The notes: generated by a model not told the origin, from the sequence alone. A DNA stretch of 64,000 nt from Molanna angustata (GCA_963576475.1 OY754982.1:7882458-7946457), one strand, 5' to 3'; positions 11,186-20,825 are shown, counted from the stretch's first letter. Program-made: numbers and translations.

Positions 11186-11319
11186 GTGTAATATACAAAA
11201 CAATGTGTGCTATTATTTATGCATATTTACAATATTCCATACATTTTAAGCTTCAATCAAAAAACAAATATTATTAAACATCAAAAGAGAAGAACCAGGA
11301 ATATAAAACATAGTTTTCA

Positions 11320-11430
11320 CAACATTCATCATCATCATCATCATTGGCACTACAGTCCGCTACGGACCCTGGCCTCCTCCAGAAATTGTCTCCATCCCTC
11401 CCTGTCGACCGCCAGTCTTCTCCAATTTCA
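11320..11430 (-). mobile_element. Non-LTR 3' end (GRPRLRW family)
   Basis: CATCATCATCATCATCATTGG is followed by a CACTACAGTCCGCTACGGAC and CTGGCCTCCTCC stretch that parallels 20,205-20,384 and 28,352-28,640. Only the last part of the element remains. Confidence 0.5.
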
Positions 11431-11996
11431 CAACATTAACCCCATAATAAACATGGCCAAAATTTTTTGGAAACAATTTTTACAAGAAGAATGCAAAAAA
11501 GTTATTGGTTAGGTTAGGTTGTCATTGTTTATACATTTCATTGTGTTTCATATATTGTTAGCTTCAATTTGAAAATAAAACAAAAATAATTAAATAATAT
11601 GTAATTAGTAATACGTGGTCATACTATCAGCTATAGTCATGACACATGAGTAAACCACACATTTGTGTTTATTGTATAAAGTATAAACCTCTTTTTTTAT
11701 AAATATACATTAATGTATGTAGAGAGAAATAATACTTTTGTAAAATACAGACAATTGGCAAATATATTTAAGGTTTTGTTATTGCCAATAGCCATCTTGG
11801 ATTACTTTAGGCTGAGGTCATTAGTATGTCAAATTGAAGAAGGATAAGACCAAAATCAACAATTTCACTAAACTTTAATGGCGGGCATAATATATTATTA
11901 TTGACATTTAATTACGAATGAATATATTATGATATTTTTAAAATATATGCAGAGCCGAATTTTGTTTCAAATATACATCCACTATCCGAAGTACTT

Positions 11997-12046
11997 CTTC
12001 TTCTTCTTCGATGCCATTATAGCTCAAATCAAGCCTAGACCTCCTT
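11997..12046 (-). mobile_element. Short non-LTR 3' end (GRPRLRW family)
   Basis: CTTCTTCTTCTTCTTCGATG followed by CATTATAGCTCAAATCAAGC matches the tail of the copy at 28,352. Confidence 0.45.
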
Positions 12047-12117
12047 CGCCTTTGTTTATAGTAGAACTTATGCATCATCTCTCTTTATATCACCATACAG
12101 CTCATTTTCACAATTGT

Positions 12118-12268
12118 CTTTAATAGTAAAGCAACTCGCTCACGCGAGTCGCTATTGTTGTTAAAGTCTAACTAAATGTAACCAAAAAATTATGGTTTAA
12201 AAAAATATTTAGTTAGTCTTTAATGTTAATAGCGACTCTCGTGAGCGAGTCGCTATTAGCGTTTTATA
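12118..12268. mobile_element. Inverted-repeat (foldback) element
   Basis: The left arm (about 12,130-12,183, with CAACTCGCTCACGCGAGTCG and AAAGTCTAACTAAATG) and the right arm (about 12,209-12,262, with ATTTAGTTAGTCTTTAATG and CGACTCTCGTGAGCGAGTCG) are inverted copies around a 25-30 bp loop. The arms also carry a small internal palindrome, CTCGCTCACGCGAG. Confidence 0.7.
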
Positions 12269-12308
12269 AATTGAATAGAAATTGGTTCCAGGAAAAATGT
12301 TAACAACA

Positions 12309-12542
12309 CCTTTTGTCAGTCTTCACACCATTTTTTTTTTAAATCTAATCTACAAAAGTTTGGTAAAAATAGGTTGGTTTAGTTTGTTTGTAGTTTAATT
12401 GCGACTGGCATGAGCCAGTTGCATTATATATTTAAAAAAAGTAACTAACACATTAAAAAAATAACTAAATTAGTATTTTTACCAAACTTTTGTAGGTTAT
12501 GTTTAAAAAAATGGTGTGAAGACTAGGCTATCCCTTTTGTCA
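12309..12542. mobile_element. MITE with 10-bp flanking duplication
   Basis: Arms 12,319-12,368 (GTCTTCACACCATTTTT, CTACAAAAGTTTGGTAAAAA) and 12,475-12,523 are inverted repeats of about 47 bp. The 10-bp sequence CCTTTTGTCA occurs at 12,309-12,318 and 12,533-12,542. The stretch TAGGCTATC (12,524-12,532) lies outside the right arm, so the exact right terminus is uncertain. The centre holds a small palindrome, ACTGGCATGAGCCAGT. Confidence 0.65.
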
Positions 12543-13066
12543 TTTGAGGTTAGGAATTAGTTTATTATGTATTAGCATTTGATCTTTTTCAATTAAATTA
12601 TATATCTCAAAATATTATTAACGTAGTTGTATGATTTTTAACATTACTTATTACTGTTTATGTTAAAAATTTTCATGTTTTGTGTCAACTTAGACAGCTC
12701 AACCGACATTGGTAAAAATAGTCTAGTCTTTATACCGCTCTCCGACATACATACTACAGATACACTGATAAAAAAAAATAAAATAAATTCCACAGAATTT
12801 CAGAATCTTTATTCTCTTTTATTAAACGAGTACTGTTTTTTTTTATTTTCATATTCTTTTTTTCTCCAGTTAATGGCATTCCTCTAACCCATTAAGTAAA
12901 ACTATCCTAGAAACCCATTAGGTAAAACTAACTAGAAATATTTTGAAAAAACGTTGTAACGCCGCCATCTTGGCACAGTTAATCATCAGTACCTCCGAGT
13001 CGGAATGGGAGCATTACAAAAATCAGTATGAAGCACTTCATTCCAAAGCAGAATTTTTTTTTTTTT
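12543..13066. other. No recognisable gene
   Basis: AT-rich sequence with only short open frames. Confidence 0.4.
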
Positions 13067-13259
13067 TCGCGACCAAGTGGGCTCGCACCCAAGTGTCCGT
13101 CGAGGCCAAATGGACTCGCAACCAAGTGGGCTCGCACCCAAGTGTCCGTCGCACCCAAGTGTCCCGCAGCCAAGTGTCCGCCGCGGCCAAGTGTCTCGCA
13201 GTCAAGTGTCCCGCACCCAAGTGTCCCGCACCCAAGTGGCCGCAGCCAAGTGTCCTAGA
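13067..13259. repeat. GC-rich 15-bp minisatellite
   Basis: Repeats of the form CGCACCCAAGTGTCC run for about 190 bp, in sharp contrast to the AT-rich surroundings. Because the period is a multiple of three, several frames on both strands stay open (13,077-13,334 plus, 13,038-13,295 minus) and would encode pentapeptide repeats such as PSVPH or GHLGA. These are treated as artefacts of the repeat. Each unit contains CACTTGG (E-box-like CACTTG) on the minus strand. Confidence 0.85.
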
Positions 13260-13488
13260 CCGCTCCGAGTTTACCCAATCAATATTGACACTCAATCAAT
13301 AATGCATCTCGCTCGTGCGAGTCGACAAATTTGAAAACTAACCGAAATTAAGAAATAAATAAGTATGTATATTTTAAAAAAATAGTAATCATTTGATGTA
13401 TGGCCACCATATTAGAAAATTTGACTTTTGGTATGAGTAATTAAGAGTTAATTTATTTTAATAGATACAACCGCTGTTGTACACTTAA

Positions 13489-13629
13489 TGTAATAATGTT
13501 CACAAAGATAATATTCGCTTAACCACACTTCTCAGTAACTCTTCACACTAACTGTCACATTTACACTAATCCACCGACAAAACAACGCTTCGTTTCTATG
13601 GTTGCTAGCATCAGTATTGCCAGACCACA
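13489..13629. repeat. Left LTR
   Basis: 141 bp, TG...CA termini. Bases 13,507-13,544 match, with one difference, the integrase-tail coding stretch at 13,901-13,938. Confidence 0.85.
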
Positions 13630-13690
13630 CGCCCCCTTGATGTCTTCATCACCAATCATACTGCCCTAACCATGCCGGTGGTCTACGAGT

Positions 13691-13954
13691 TCAGGCAGGC
13701 TGTGGCGTTCTCTCTCCTGCTAACACTTGCGTATCAGTTTCTTCCATTTGTCCCTGCTCTTCTTCATCGGATTCAAGAGATATTCCTTGAAAACCAACTT
13801 CTTGGTTGCTTGGTCTATTTGTTTGACCGTCGTCCTCTTCAGTGTACCTCGATGGTAATTCTCGTAAGTCCAAGACATGCCTCGGAGTGCCGTCCACAAC
13901 GATAATATTCGCTTCACCACACTTCTCAGTAACTCTTCGGCGAAACGATGGCAA
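13691..13954 (-). pseudogene. Gypsy integrase C-terminal tail, opposite to the rest of pol
   Basis: On the minus strand the frame encodes VTEKCGEANIIVVDGTPRHV followed by LDLREL and a hydrophilic Glu/Gln-rich tail. The VDG-PRHV-DLR block is the usual end of many Ty3/gypsy integrases (family knowledge). The frame ends near 13,691. About 60 bp further downstream on the minus strand lies AAGGGGGCG, immediately before the LTR. The upstream end runs into inverted gag sequence, so the first few residues of the open frame are not integrase. The coding stretch 13,901-13,938 is also present inside both LTRs. Confidence 0.65.
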
Positions 13955-14661
13955 ACAATCTCAAACTCGGCGACATCGTGAGGTCGTTTGACGGTGAAGG
14001 TGACGTAATCCAATGGTTGGTGAAATTGGAGTTGGTGGCCAAATTGAAGGGCTTAGAGAACATGGCGCAAATTATCCCGTTGTTTCTGGAGGGCGCAGCT
14101 TTCGCAGTCTATAATGAAATGGACGATAAACAAAAATCTGACGTGGAGGCCATCAAGGATGTGCTCATCTCTACATTTGCCTTAAACCCATTTAAGGCAT
14201 ACGAAAATTTTGTGAGACGAGTGTGGTGCGATGAACCAGTAGATGTGTTTCTCACAGACCTCCGAAAATTGGCGCGCCTGGCGGGAGTCACCTCAGACAT
14301 GCTTTTGAAGAGAGCGTTTGTGGTAGGGCTGCCTTCATCGGTGTCCCGTGAGTTGCGCGCGATGTCTCAAGTAGAATCTCTTCCCTTGTCGCAAGTGGTA
14401 GAGCGCGCGCGCTCTCTGATGGCAGAGCTAGTATACCAGCCAGTGACAGCTGTCGCACGAGAAGACAGAGACGTAGTGAGGCAAAAATGCTGCTTCCGAT
14501 GTGGTGGTCCTCACTTGATAAAGTTTTGCAAACGTCTCCCAAGGAAGATAAACTGTTGGACATGCGGAGCGGAAGGTCATGTATCCAGTAATTGTGGAAA
14601 TAACCAGGGAAACGGCAGCGGGAGAGCTGGTGCGCCGGCAGTTCCCCCCAATATGGTGTAA
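13948..14661 (+). CDS. Gag-like nucleocapsid protein of the LTR element
   Basis: A 237-residue protein. Residues 1-150 are a helical capsid-like region (VIQWLVKLELVAKLKG, FLEGAAFAVYNEM, AYENFVRRVW). Two zinc knuckles follow near residues 180-215: CFRCGGPHLIKFC (spacing CX2CX3HX4C, one residue short of the canonical knuckle) and CWTCGAEGHVSSNC (canonical CX2CX4HX4C). It would package the element RNA into particles in the cytoplasm. The ATG at 13,948 follows the inverted integrase tail directly, so any original leader has been lost. The stop is at 14,659-14,661 and the pol frame overlaps in the -1 frame. Confidence 0.8.
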   Translation: MANNLKLGDIVRSFDGEGDVIQWLVKLELVAKLKGLENMAQIIPLFLEGAAFAVYNEMDDKQKSDVEAIKDVLISTFALNPFKAYENFVRRVWCDEPVDVFLTDLRKLARLAGVTSDMLLKRAFVVGLPSSVSRELRAMSQVESLPLSQVVERARSLMAELVYQPVTAVAREDRDVVRQKCCFRCGGPHLIKFCKRLPRKINCWTCGAEGHVSSNCGNNQGNGSGRAGAPAVPPNMV

Positions 14662-14687
14662 AGGCGCTTCCCATAATCGATGTAGAG

Positions 14688-16808
14688 GTGGAAGGGCGTC
14701 GCGGTCGAGCGCTCGTCGACACAGGGTGTTCTCGATCCATCGTTACATCTGGATTGGGTAAAGGTTTTCGTATTGGAAATACGTGCGCAGTTGTAACGGT
14801 AGATGGAAGCAAGATACTCTGCAAAGGAGAAGTGTCAGTAGTTGTGTCTGTGATGGACCATACGGTGTCATTAGATTGTATTGTGGTAGAAAGACTTTTT
14901 GGTAGCGTGGAAGTCATACTGGGGATGGATGCCATACGAATGCTGGGAGGGATCATTGTAACTTCAGACCGTGTAGAATTCCTTGGGAAGAAGGGAAAGA
15001 AAGGTGCGCAGGTATGTCAGCAGTTGGAGGTCGAAGGTGATGCGAAAAGTCATTGTCACTCCGTGGCCGCTGCATCAAGAACGGAAGCCACAATTAGCGA
15101 CTGCGATTTTTCTGCCTACTTCAAGGGAGATTTTTGGAGTGTAGAATGGTCGTGGAAAGATCAACCGCCAATACTAAAAAATGTCATCGAGGCATACAGT
15201 AGTGTAGATGAGCCAAGCATGAAGGCGCAGTTTGACAGTGAAGTCGAGAAATGGATTGATAAGGGATGGCTAAAGCTAACGACTCCTGCAGGACAAGGTG
15301 TCCTTCCTCTCATGGCAGTTGAGCAGTCGAATAAGAACAAAGTCCGCCCTGTCTTAGACTTTCGTGAGCTGAACGAGTATGTGCAATGCCATCCGGGGTC
15401 AGACGCGGCTGTGTGTGACGAAACTATCAGGCGATGGAGAAGAGTTCCAGAACCGGCGAAGCTAATAGATCTCAAGTCTGCCTATCTTCAGATCCACGTA
15501 GACGAAAGTCTCTGGCATTACCAAAGAGTGAAGTATAAGGGGAAAATGTATTGCCTAACAAGGTTGGGTTTTGGGCTTAACTGTGCACCAAATATAATGA
15601 CCCGAATTCTCAGCTACCTCTTGTCTCAGGATCCTAAGGTACAGCAAGGCACCAGTGCTTACATGGACGACATATTGGTCGATGAAAATGTGATTTCTGT
15701 TGAAGAAGTTCTCAATCACCTGAAGAAATATGGTCTCGAGACAAAACCACCAGAAAGACTTGAAGGTGGCCGTGTGCTAGGTCTGGTATTGAATAGAGAT
15801 GATTGCGGCAGATTGGTATTTTGTCGTGGGAATAACATTCCAGAAATAAGTGAGGGATCGAGGATAACGCGGAGGCAACTATTTGCCATTTGTGGAAGAC
15901 TGATAGGACATTACCCTGTGTGCAATTGGTTGAGAGTAGCTTGCAGTTATGTGAAAAGAGTGAGCCAAGGCCGATCTTGGGAAGACTATGTTGGGAACAA
16001 GGTGGAGTCTATGGTCAAGGAACTCCTAGAGAGAGTTAAGTTGGAAGACCCAGTTCGAGGCCGATGGTTAGTTCCTTCCGAAGAAAAAACTGGAAGGGTT
16101 TGGTGTGATGCGAGTGTCCTAGCATTGGGCGTTGTTCTGGAGATTGGAGAAGTAATAGTAGAAGATGCGGCTTGGCTTCGAAAATCTTCTGACAATGGGC
16201 ACATTAATGTTGCAGAGCTAGACGCTGTTTTAAAAGGAGTGAACTTGGCTCTGAAATGGGGGTTGAAAACTTTAGACATAATGTCTGATTCAGCCACTGT
16301 TGTGAGTTGGGTGCGCTCGACATATGAAGGAAGTTGTCGAGTAAGGGTATCAGGCATGGCAGAGATGCTTGTTAAGAGGCGGTTAGGTCTGTTCAAAGAG
16401 CTGGCAGATGAATATGACTTGACTGTTAAAGTCACTTACGTCGAGTCGTGCAAAAACAAGGCTGATGTGCTCACCAGAGTGAAGAAGAATTGGTTGGTGA
16501 AGGACAGTTCTCTAGAGGTCGCATGTAGCGCCAACTTGGTAGAGCTGCATGAGATGCATCATTTCGGTGTAGAAAGAAGTCTGTACTTGGCGAGATTAGT
16601 AGATCCAAGTGTGGAAAAGGAGGACATTCGAAGGTGCGTGCAGGAATGCCTGCAATGTCGGTCAATCGACCCTGCCCCTGTGACCCATGAAGGAGGTTCC
16701 TTGAGTGTGGACAATGATTGGGTCCGACTAGCCCTGGACTTCACTTACCACGGTGCAAAATGTTATTTTACCCTAATTGACTGTGGACCGAGCCGAAATA
16801 GCTTGTAA
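14688..16808 (+). CDS. Pol polyprotein: protease, reverse transcriptase, RNase H, truncated integrase
   Basis: The open frame lies -1 relative to gag and is open upstream of 14,688, where the first codon is GTG. It is probably expressed by -1 frameshifting, with the run T CCC CCC at 14,643-14,649, ten bases before the gag stop, as a candidate slip site. Domains in order: aspartic protease with DTG at residues 11-13 and ILGMD; reverse transcriptase with RPVLDFRELN and YMDD at 325-328; RNase H with WCDAS, NVAELDAV and IMSDSATVV; and the integrase zinc-binding region (HHFG ... CVQECLQC). The integrase core begins (VRLALDFTYHGA) but stops after CGPSRN, where the frame enters the right LTR. With no DDE core the element cannot integrate by itself. 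Confidence 0.85.
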   Translation: MEGRRGRALVDTGCSRSIVTSGLGKGFRIGNTCAVVTVDGSKILCKGEVSVVVSVMDHTVSLDCIVVERLFGSVEVILGMDAIRMLGGIIVTSDRVEFLGKKGKKGAQVCQQLEVEGDAKSHCHSVAAASRTEATISDCDFSAYFKGDFWSVEWSWKDQPPILKNVIEAYSSVDEPSMKAQFDSEVEKWIDKGWLKLTTPAGQGVLPLMAVEQSNKNKVRPVLDFRELNEYVQCHPGSDAAVCDETIRRWRRVPEPAKLIDLKSAYLQIHVDESLWHYQRVKYKGKMYCLTRLGFGLNCAPNIMTRILSYLLSQDPKVQQGTSAYMDDILVDENVISVEEVLNHLKKYGLETKPPERLEGGRVLGLVLNRDDCGRLVFCRGNNIPEISEGSRITRRQLFAICGRLIGHYPVCNWLRVACSYVKRVSQGRSWEDYVGNKVESMVKELLERVKLEDPVRGRWLVPSEEKTGRVWCDASVLALGVVLEIGEVIVEDAAWLRKSSDNGHINVAELDAVLKGVNLALKWGLKTLDIMSDSATVVSWVRSTYEGSCRVRVSGMAEMLVKRRLGLFKELADEYDLTVKVTYVESCKNKADVLTRVKKNWLVKDSSLEVACSANLVELHEMHHFGVERSLYLARLVDPSVEKEDIRRCVQECLQCRSIDPAPVTHEGGSLSVDNDWVRLALDFTYHGAKCYFTLIDCGPSRNSL

Positions 16809-16944
16809 TAATGTTCACAAAGATAATATTCGCTTCACCACACTTCTCAGTAACTCTTCACACTAACTGTCACATTTACACTAATCCACCGACAAAACAA
16901 CGCTTCGTTTCTATGGTTGCTAGCATCAGTATTGCCAGACCACA
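16804..16944. repeat. Right LTR
   Basis: 141 bp, one difference from the left LTR. Bases 16,822-16,859 are identical over 38 bp to the integrase-tail coding stretch at 13,901-13,938. Confidence 0.85.
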
Positions 16945-16949
16945 CTTAA

Positions 16950-17394
16950 TATATAAATTCAATAAATGAATTGTTATATTCACAATGATTTTATAAATTG
17001 TAGTGTGACATTCCATTTACAATTATTTTTCATCCTTATATACTTAATTAATTACAAAAATATTCAAAGAACGACCACCCCGAAGAACTAATACACAATG
17101 AAAACAAACGCCCTCAAGAATGATTTTAATAACAAAAAAATACCATCCACAAGAGGAATCTTTAGTTCATGCCATACATTACTAAACAAACATCCCTAGA
17201 TAGGTACCATTATTCCTTGCCACAAATGTAAACTGTAAACAGCTTACTCGATTCATAAACTGTCAAATTGTTATGTCACGTATTAGAATGAACCTAAAAT
17301 GTCCGTCGTATGAGTGTAAATACACAAACGAAATCGTGTCTCATAATAAGAAGTTCATGGTTAGTTCCATTTTCAAATAATATAATATTGCCGT
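16950..17394. other. No recognisable gene
   Basis: AT-rich DNA with nothing identifiable. Confidence 0.4.
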
Positions 17395-17747
17395 AGAAAA
17401 TACAAAGATTTCCATATATGTAATATACTAGATAGAGTACTCCGTGCAATGAGTGCGTCATGGTAAATCGCGCGTTTGATTTCTTGTTTGGCAACATATT
17501 GCAGTTTTCCATGCATTTCAACACTTCCTAGATCTTTCTTCCTAGAACTTCTCCAAATCTTAATGAACAAAGTGTTTTACAAATAAATGCAAAAATAATT
17601 CACATTAGTCATTATTCTCTATAGAAAAACGATGTGGTCTGCCCACGTTGTTGTCAAAAGTCCCGCGGAAAAAATCCTCACTTCGATTCATACAACATTT
17701 GCTAACTGTGACATCTAGTATATTATATGAAAATCTATGAGAATATA
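17395..17747. mobile_element. hAT-type MITE, copy M1
   Basis: Element 17,403-17,739. The left end is CAAAGATTTCCATATATG. The right end, in reverse complement, is CATAGATTTTCATATAATAT. Flanks AGAAAATA (17,395-17,402) and AGAATATA (17,740-17,747) match at 7 of 8 bases, as an aged 8-bp target duplication would. Internal blocks GCGCGTTTGATTTC, TTGCAGTTTTCCAT and GTCCCGCGGAAAAAATCC recur in copies at 47,222, 47,904 and 55,449. No transposase. Confidence 0.8.
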
Positions 17748-19732
17748 ATTATACTATTTCTTCTATGGATATTACATAGATATTACAATTTTTTGAGTGT
17801 GGAGAGCGAGAGAACCATAGGTACTATTATCCGTAAGGTATTATATTATATTCTTTGGGTATTATATACTCTTTTGAGAGAATAAGATCACGTGGTCGCT
17901 CATTTTATTACTGAGCTCTTTGATCAGCCCAAGTCTTTCCTAAATAGAAGCGGGCTATTCGACAAGTGATTGAAAAAGATGAAGTTGAGTCGCAAATTCA
18001 ATTATGTCGTTAATGTATGGATTTATCTTGTTAATGTATTATTAGGAGAATACAGAAAAATCTTGATATTTTTTACGTTAACTAACAAAGATTTTGCGAA
18101 TTGCGATAATTGACTTACGAAGATTCAACAAATTGTGATAAGTACGTGCCAATTTACGTTTGAATGTTGATATAAAGAGTTAGCGATGTTGTCCTTTAAT
18201 TATCCGTAAAGATCGTCGATGACGATTCACCGCCAGGAACTCATACCGAGTGTGACTCATCGCCGGAAAAAAATCATCGCGTTGAGTTCGTAATTAAATT
18301 GTATGTAAAAAAGGCATACGCTTTGTCATTAAGTAGGTATTTGACTAAGATCTTTGCACCAAATATATTAATGGTTATTTTTAAATATACCTAGTATCCA
18401 AATTAGATGATAAATAAAATCCCGTCAACTTTTAATTAGCAAAATAAGAACCGCATCTTCGATTTGTCTCTGGTTGTTAATTTGATTAGACTTTAATTTA
18501 CGCAACACGAAACATTGGTTTTAAGGTAAACTGATAAAATCATTTTCTTAGGCTGACATTACAAAAGATTTCTTAGCATATGTTTAGCAATCCTGATTAT
18601 TTTCATACACTTGCATAATATGACGTATTTCTTAACCTATTCATTCTCACACTTATTTATATTTCTATGAATATTCAAATATTCATAGAAATATATTTGC
18701 TTCACTTTCTTACATTTTTATGGAAAATATTATTTATTCTACAATTCTAGACGATCAGTAAAATTATGTTAAAATTAGTAGAATTTTGTTATTTGACAGA
18801 TGAAGATGCTGGAAACGCCTAGGTTAGCAAAAAATATTTGACATTTTGCCATATTCTTTACATAGTTTACAAAAATATTTTTTCAGTCCATTTTCAACCT
18901 AACTACTTGTTTCGAAACTCTAGTAAAAACAAAATAATTAAAAAAAATGTACCTAGTTCCATCATGAAATAATAGTGCAAAATTGATAATCATGATCCTT
19001 ACAAGTTTAGTATAATAAAGGAAATAGTTTATTCTGCTTTCGTGCTTCATAAATAGTAATAATAATAATTATTCAGGACAAGGAGCACCTTCGTTAGTCC
19101 TTAATCTCTAGCACGTTTTCATTCGCCTCCATTGTCCTAGATTACCTTTTTGTTCTCAAATTTCTGTAAGGCTCTACCACCACAATGGCAATTGAAGATG
19201 GCAATAAAAGAGAAACTTTTGTATATTTTATGACTGTTTTATAGCTTTACAAATAATGTTTTTTTTTCTTTGTGTTCTCTCAACACATTTTCGTGTTCGG
19301 CATTTCATTTAAAGATCTTCGCCAATGTCAAATCTGCGAAACAATATGGCCGATTCTTCAATGGGGAATGAGCCTTTGTTGGAGAAATAATTTATTTTTG
19401 TATAATATCCTCATGTAAGTAATAAATTTGTCTCAACGGCGTTTTTTATGGTGTAACTACTGAAGGGGAAACTTTCGAGACGTTTTTTATGACTTTTGGT
19501 CAACATTTGGTCATCACGACATGTTACTTTTGCAATACATAGGTATCTATAGCAAACTGAGAATAGCATATTTTCTTATCTGTGAATATCATTTGCTTCA
19601 CATTCATGCAATGTCTCATACATCTTCCCTAATACATCAGACTGCATGTGGAAATAAGAATATTAAAAATTAACATTATATCGTTATCACCGTTTGATTA
19701 TTCAGCTTCTTTAATACTGTGTTGTTCTACAA
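17748..19732. other. Long stretch without a recognisable gene
   Basis: About 2 kb of AT-rich sequence. No domain or retroelement motif seen on either strand. The one structured item is the palindrome at 18,658-18,695. Confidence 0.45.
18658..18695. repeat. Perfect 18-bp inverted repeat, 2-nt spacer
   Basis: TATATTTCTATGAATATT, then CA, then its exact complement AATATTCATAGAAATATA. It could form a hairpin or cruciform. No stop-adjacent gene suggests a terminator. Confidence 0.85.
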
Positions 19733-20472
19733 AACAAAGTTCAATTTCCGGACAATTAACCGTAGCCGATTGACCGTGGACAATTGACCGTACGCCCTTT
19801 TTACCGTATGGACAATTTACCGTGGGGACAATTTATCGTATGGACAGTTGACCGTGGGGACAATTTACCGTACGGACAATTGATCGTGAGGACAATTTAT
19901 CGTATGGACAATTGACCGTATGGACAATTCACCGTGCGGAAACTATTTTGAGTATCAGAAAAATTCTTTTTCTTTTTAAAATTTTTAATTTAGTTAAATA
20001 AATTGCGTGAATAAAAAAATGTTCGTTTATGGCTACGAACCGATTGCCGTATTTTATTTATTTCAAGATACTAGGAGAAATCCAATATGTCGTCAGTGAT
20101 TAAAACAAAATTTTACAAAATATGCGGTAATTATGTAGTTCTAATTTGCTACCTTTTATAAGAAGACGTCTGTTTTTTATTTTATTTTCCGATATCACTC
20201 TCTCACTCACTCCGATGGCGCTACAGCCCATATCGAGCCTTGGCCTCCTGTAACTTTTGCCTCCAACTCATTCTGTCTTCTGCTGCCGTCCTCCAGCCTG
20301 TCACGTGAAGGAGCTGCTCTGCATCCCTCCTGACCTCATCCTCCCACCTCAGCCTGGGTCTTACCACTGCCGTGCCGACAGCCATAAATTGCCCATACGG
20401 TAAAAAGGGCGTACGGTCAATTGTCCACGGTCAATCGGCTACGGTAAATTGTCCGGACACGAACAAAGTTCA
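19733..20472. mobile_element. Mutator-like non-autonomous element with long TIRs
   Basis: The 11-bp AACAAAGTTCA is repeated at 19,733-19,743 and 20,462-20,472. Between them, TIRs of about 70 bp begin TCCGGACAATT and continue with ACCGTAGCCGATTGACCGTG and GTACGCCCTTTTTACCGTAT. The left TIR extends into a tandem array of GGACAATTTACCGTATGG-like 18-20 bp units to about 19,940. Long TIRs and a 9-11 bp duplication are typical of Mutator-like elements (family knowledge). A LINE 3' end is nested at 20,205-20,384. No transposase. Confidence 0.75.
20205..20384 (-). mobile_element. Non-LTR 3' end (GRPRLRW family) nested in the Mutator-like element
   Basis: CGATGGCGCTACAGCCCATA and GAGCCTTGGCCTCCTGTAAC match the better copy at 28,352-28,640, whose minus strand encodes GRPRLRWEDDIGRD. 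Confidence 0.6.
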
Positions 20473-20825
20473 TGTGAGTTTTTCAGAAAAATTGCAAACA
20501 AGATCTATTCCATTTTACGGGCAAACTCACATCAAACGATTAAGCCAATAGACTATATTATCATTATTAAGCCGCTTTGTTGACTCTATCTAACTCATTT
20601 AAGGAATTGATACTCTGTAATCCAGACAATCTGAATGCAAATACCTCTTTCAGAGATATTTTCTCCGACACGTTTCTCTAATCTATTGTTTCGATGTTTC
20701 GTTCAAAGCAATCTAAGCCATCTGTAAAATCTTAGTCATTTTTTATAACAAGGATGCATTATGTTAATTTCTCCGAACGATAAAGAAACCAAGCATAGAT
20801 TGCAATACAAGGAATATTCTGAAGT

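Larger units (their letters stand above)
10960..11520. repeat. Dispersed repeat with short TTAGG-type pentamer runs
   Basis: GGTTAGGTTAGGTTA (three TTAGG units) lies at about 11,021-11,036. Shorter runs, each preceded by a TTATTGGTTAGG context, lie at about 11,068-11,080 and 11,508-11,520. Each follows a similar leader (TTTTTACAAGAA, ATGCAAA, TATTGG). The runs are too short to be a telomere. They look like part of a dispersed repeat whose consensus includes the pentamer. Confidence 0.6.
13484..16949. mobile_element. LTR retrotransposon with inverted gag-pol core
   Basis: Two 141-bp direct repeats (13,489-13,629 and 16,804-16,944) start TGTAATAATG and end CCAGACCACA. They differ at one visible base (CTTAACC versus CTTCACC) and are flanked by the 5-bp target duplication CTTAA (13,484-13,488 and 16,945-16,949). 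Inside, gag (13,948-14,661) and a truncated pol (to 16,808) lie on the plus strand. The integrase C-terminal tail (13,954 down to 13,691) and a purine tract AAGGGGGCG, placed directly before the LTR as a polypurine tract would be, lie on the minus strand. No TGG-type primer-binding site follows either LTR. The simplest reading is that the LTRs and integrase tail are in minus orientation and the gag-pol body is inverted, with most of the integrase core lost. Of Ty3/gypsy type by its PR-RT-RNaseH-INT order. Confidence 0.8.

Noticed and set aside
13028..13334. Repeat-protein genes with PSVPH or GHLGA repeats
   Set aside because: The frames stay open on both strands because the underlying repeat is 15 bp. 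No start context, flanking conservation or other support.
20200..20384. Coding interior of the Mutator-like element
   Set aside because: The sequence matches LINE 3' ends at 11,320 and 28,352, so it is a nested LINE tail and not a transposase.
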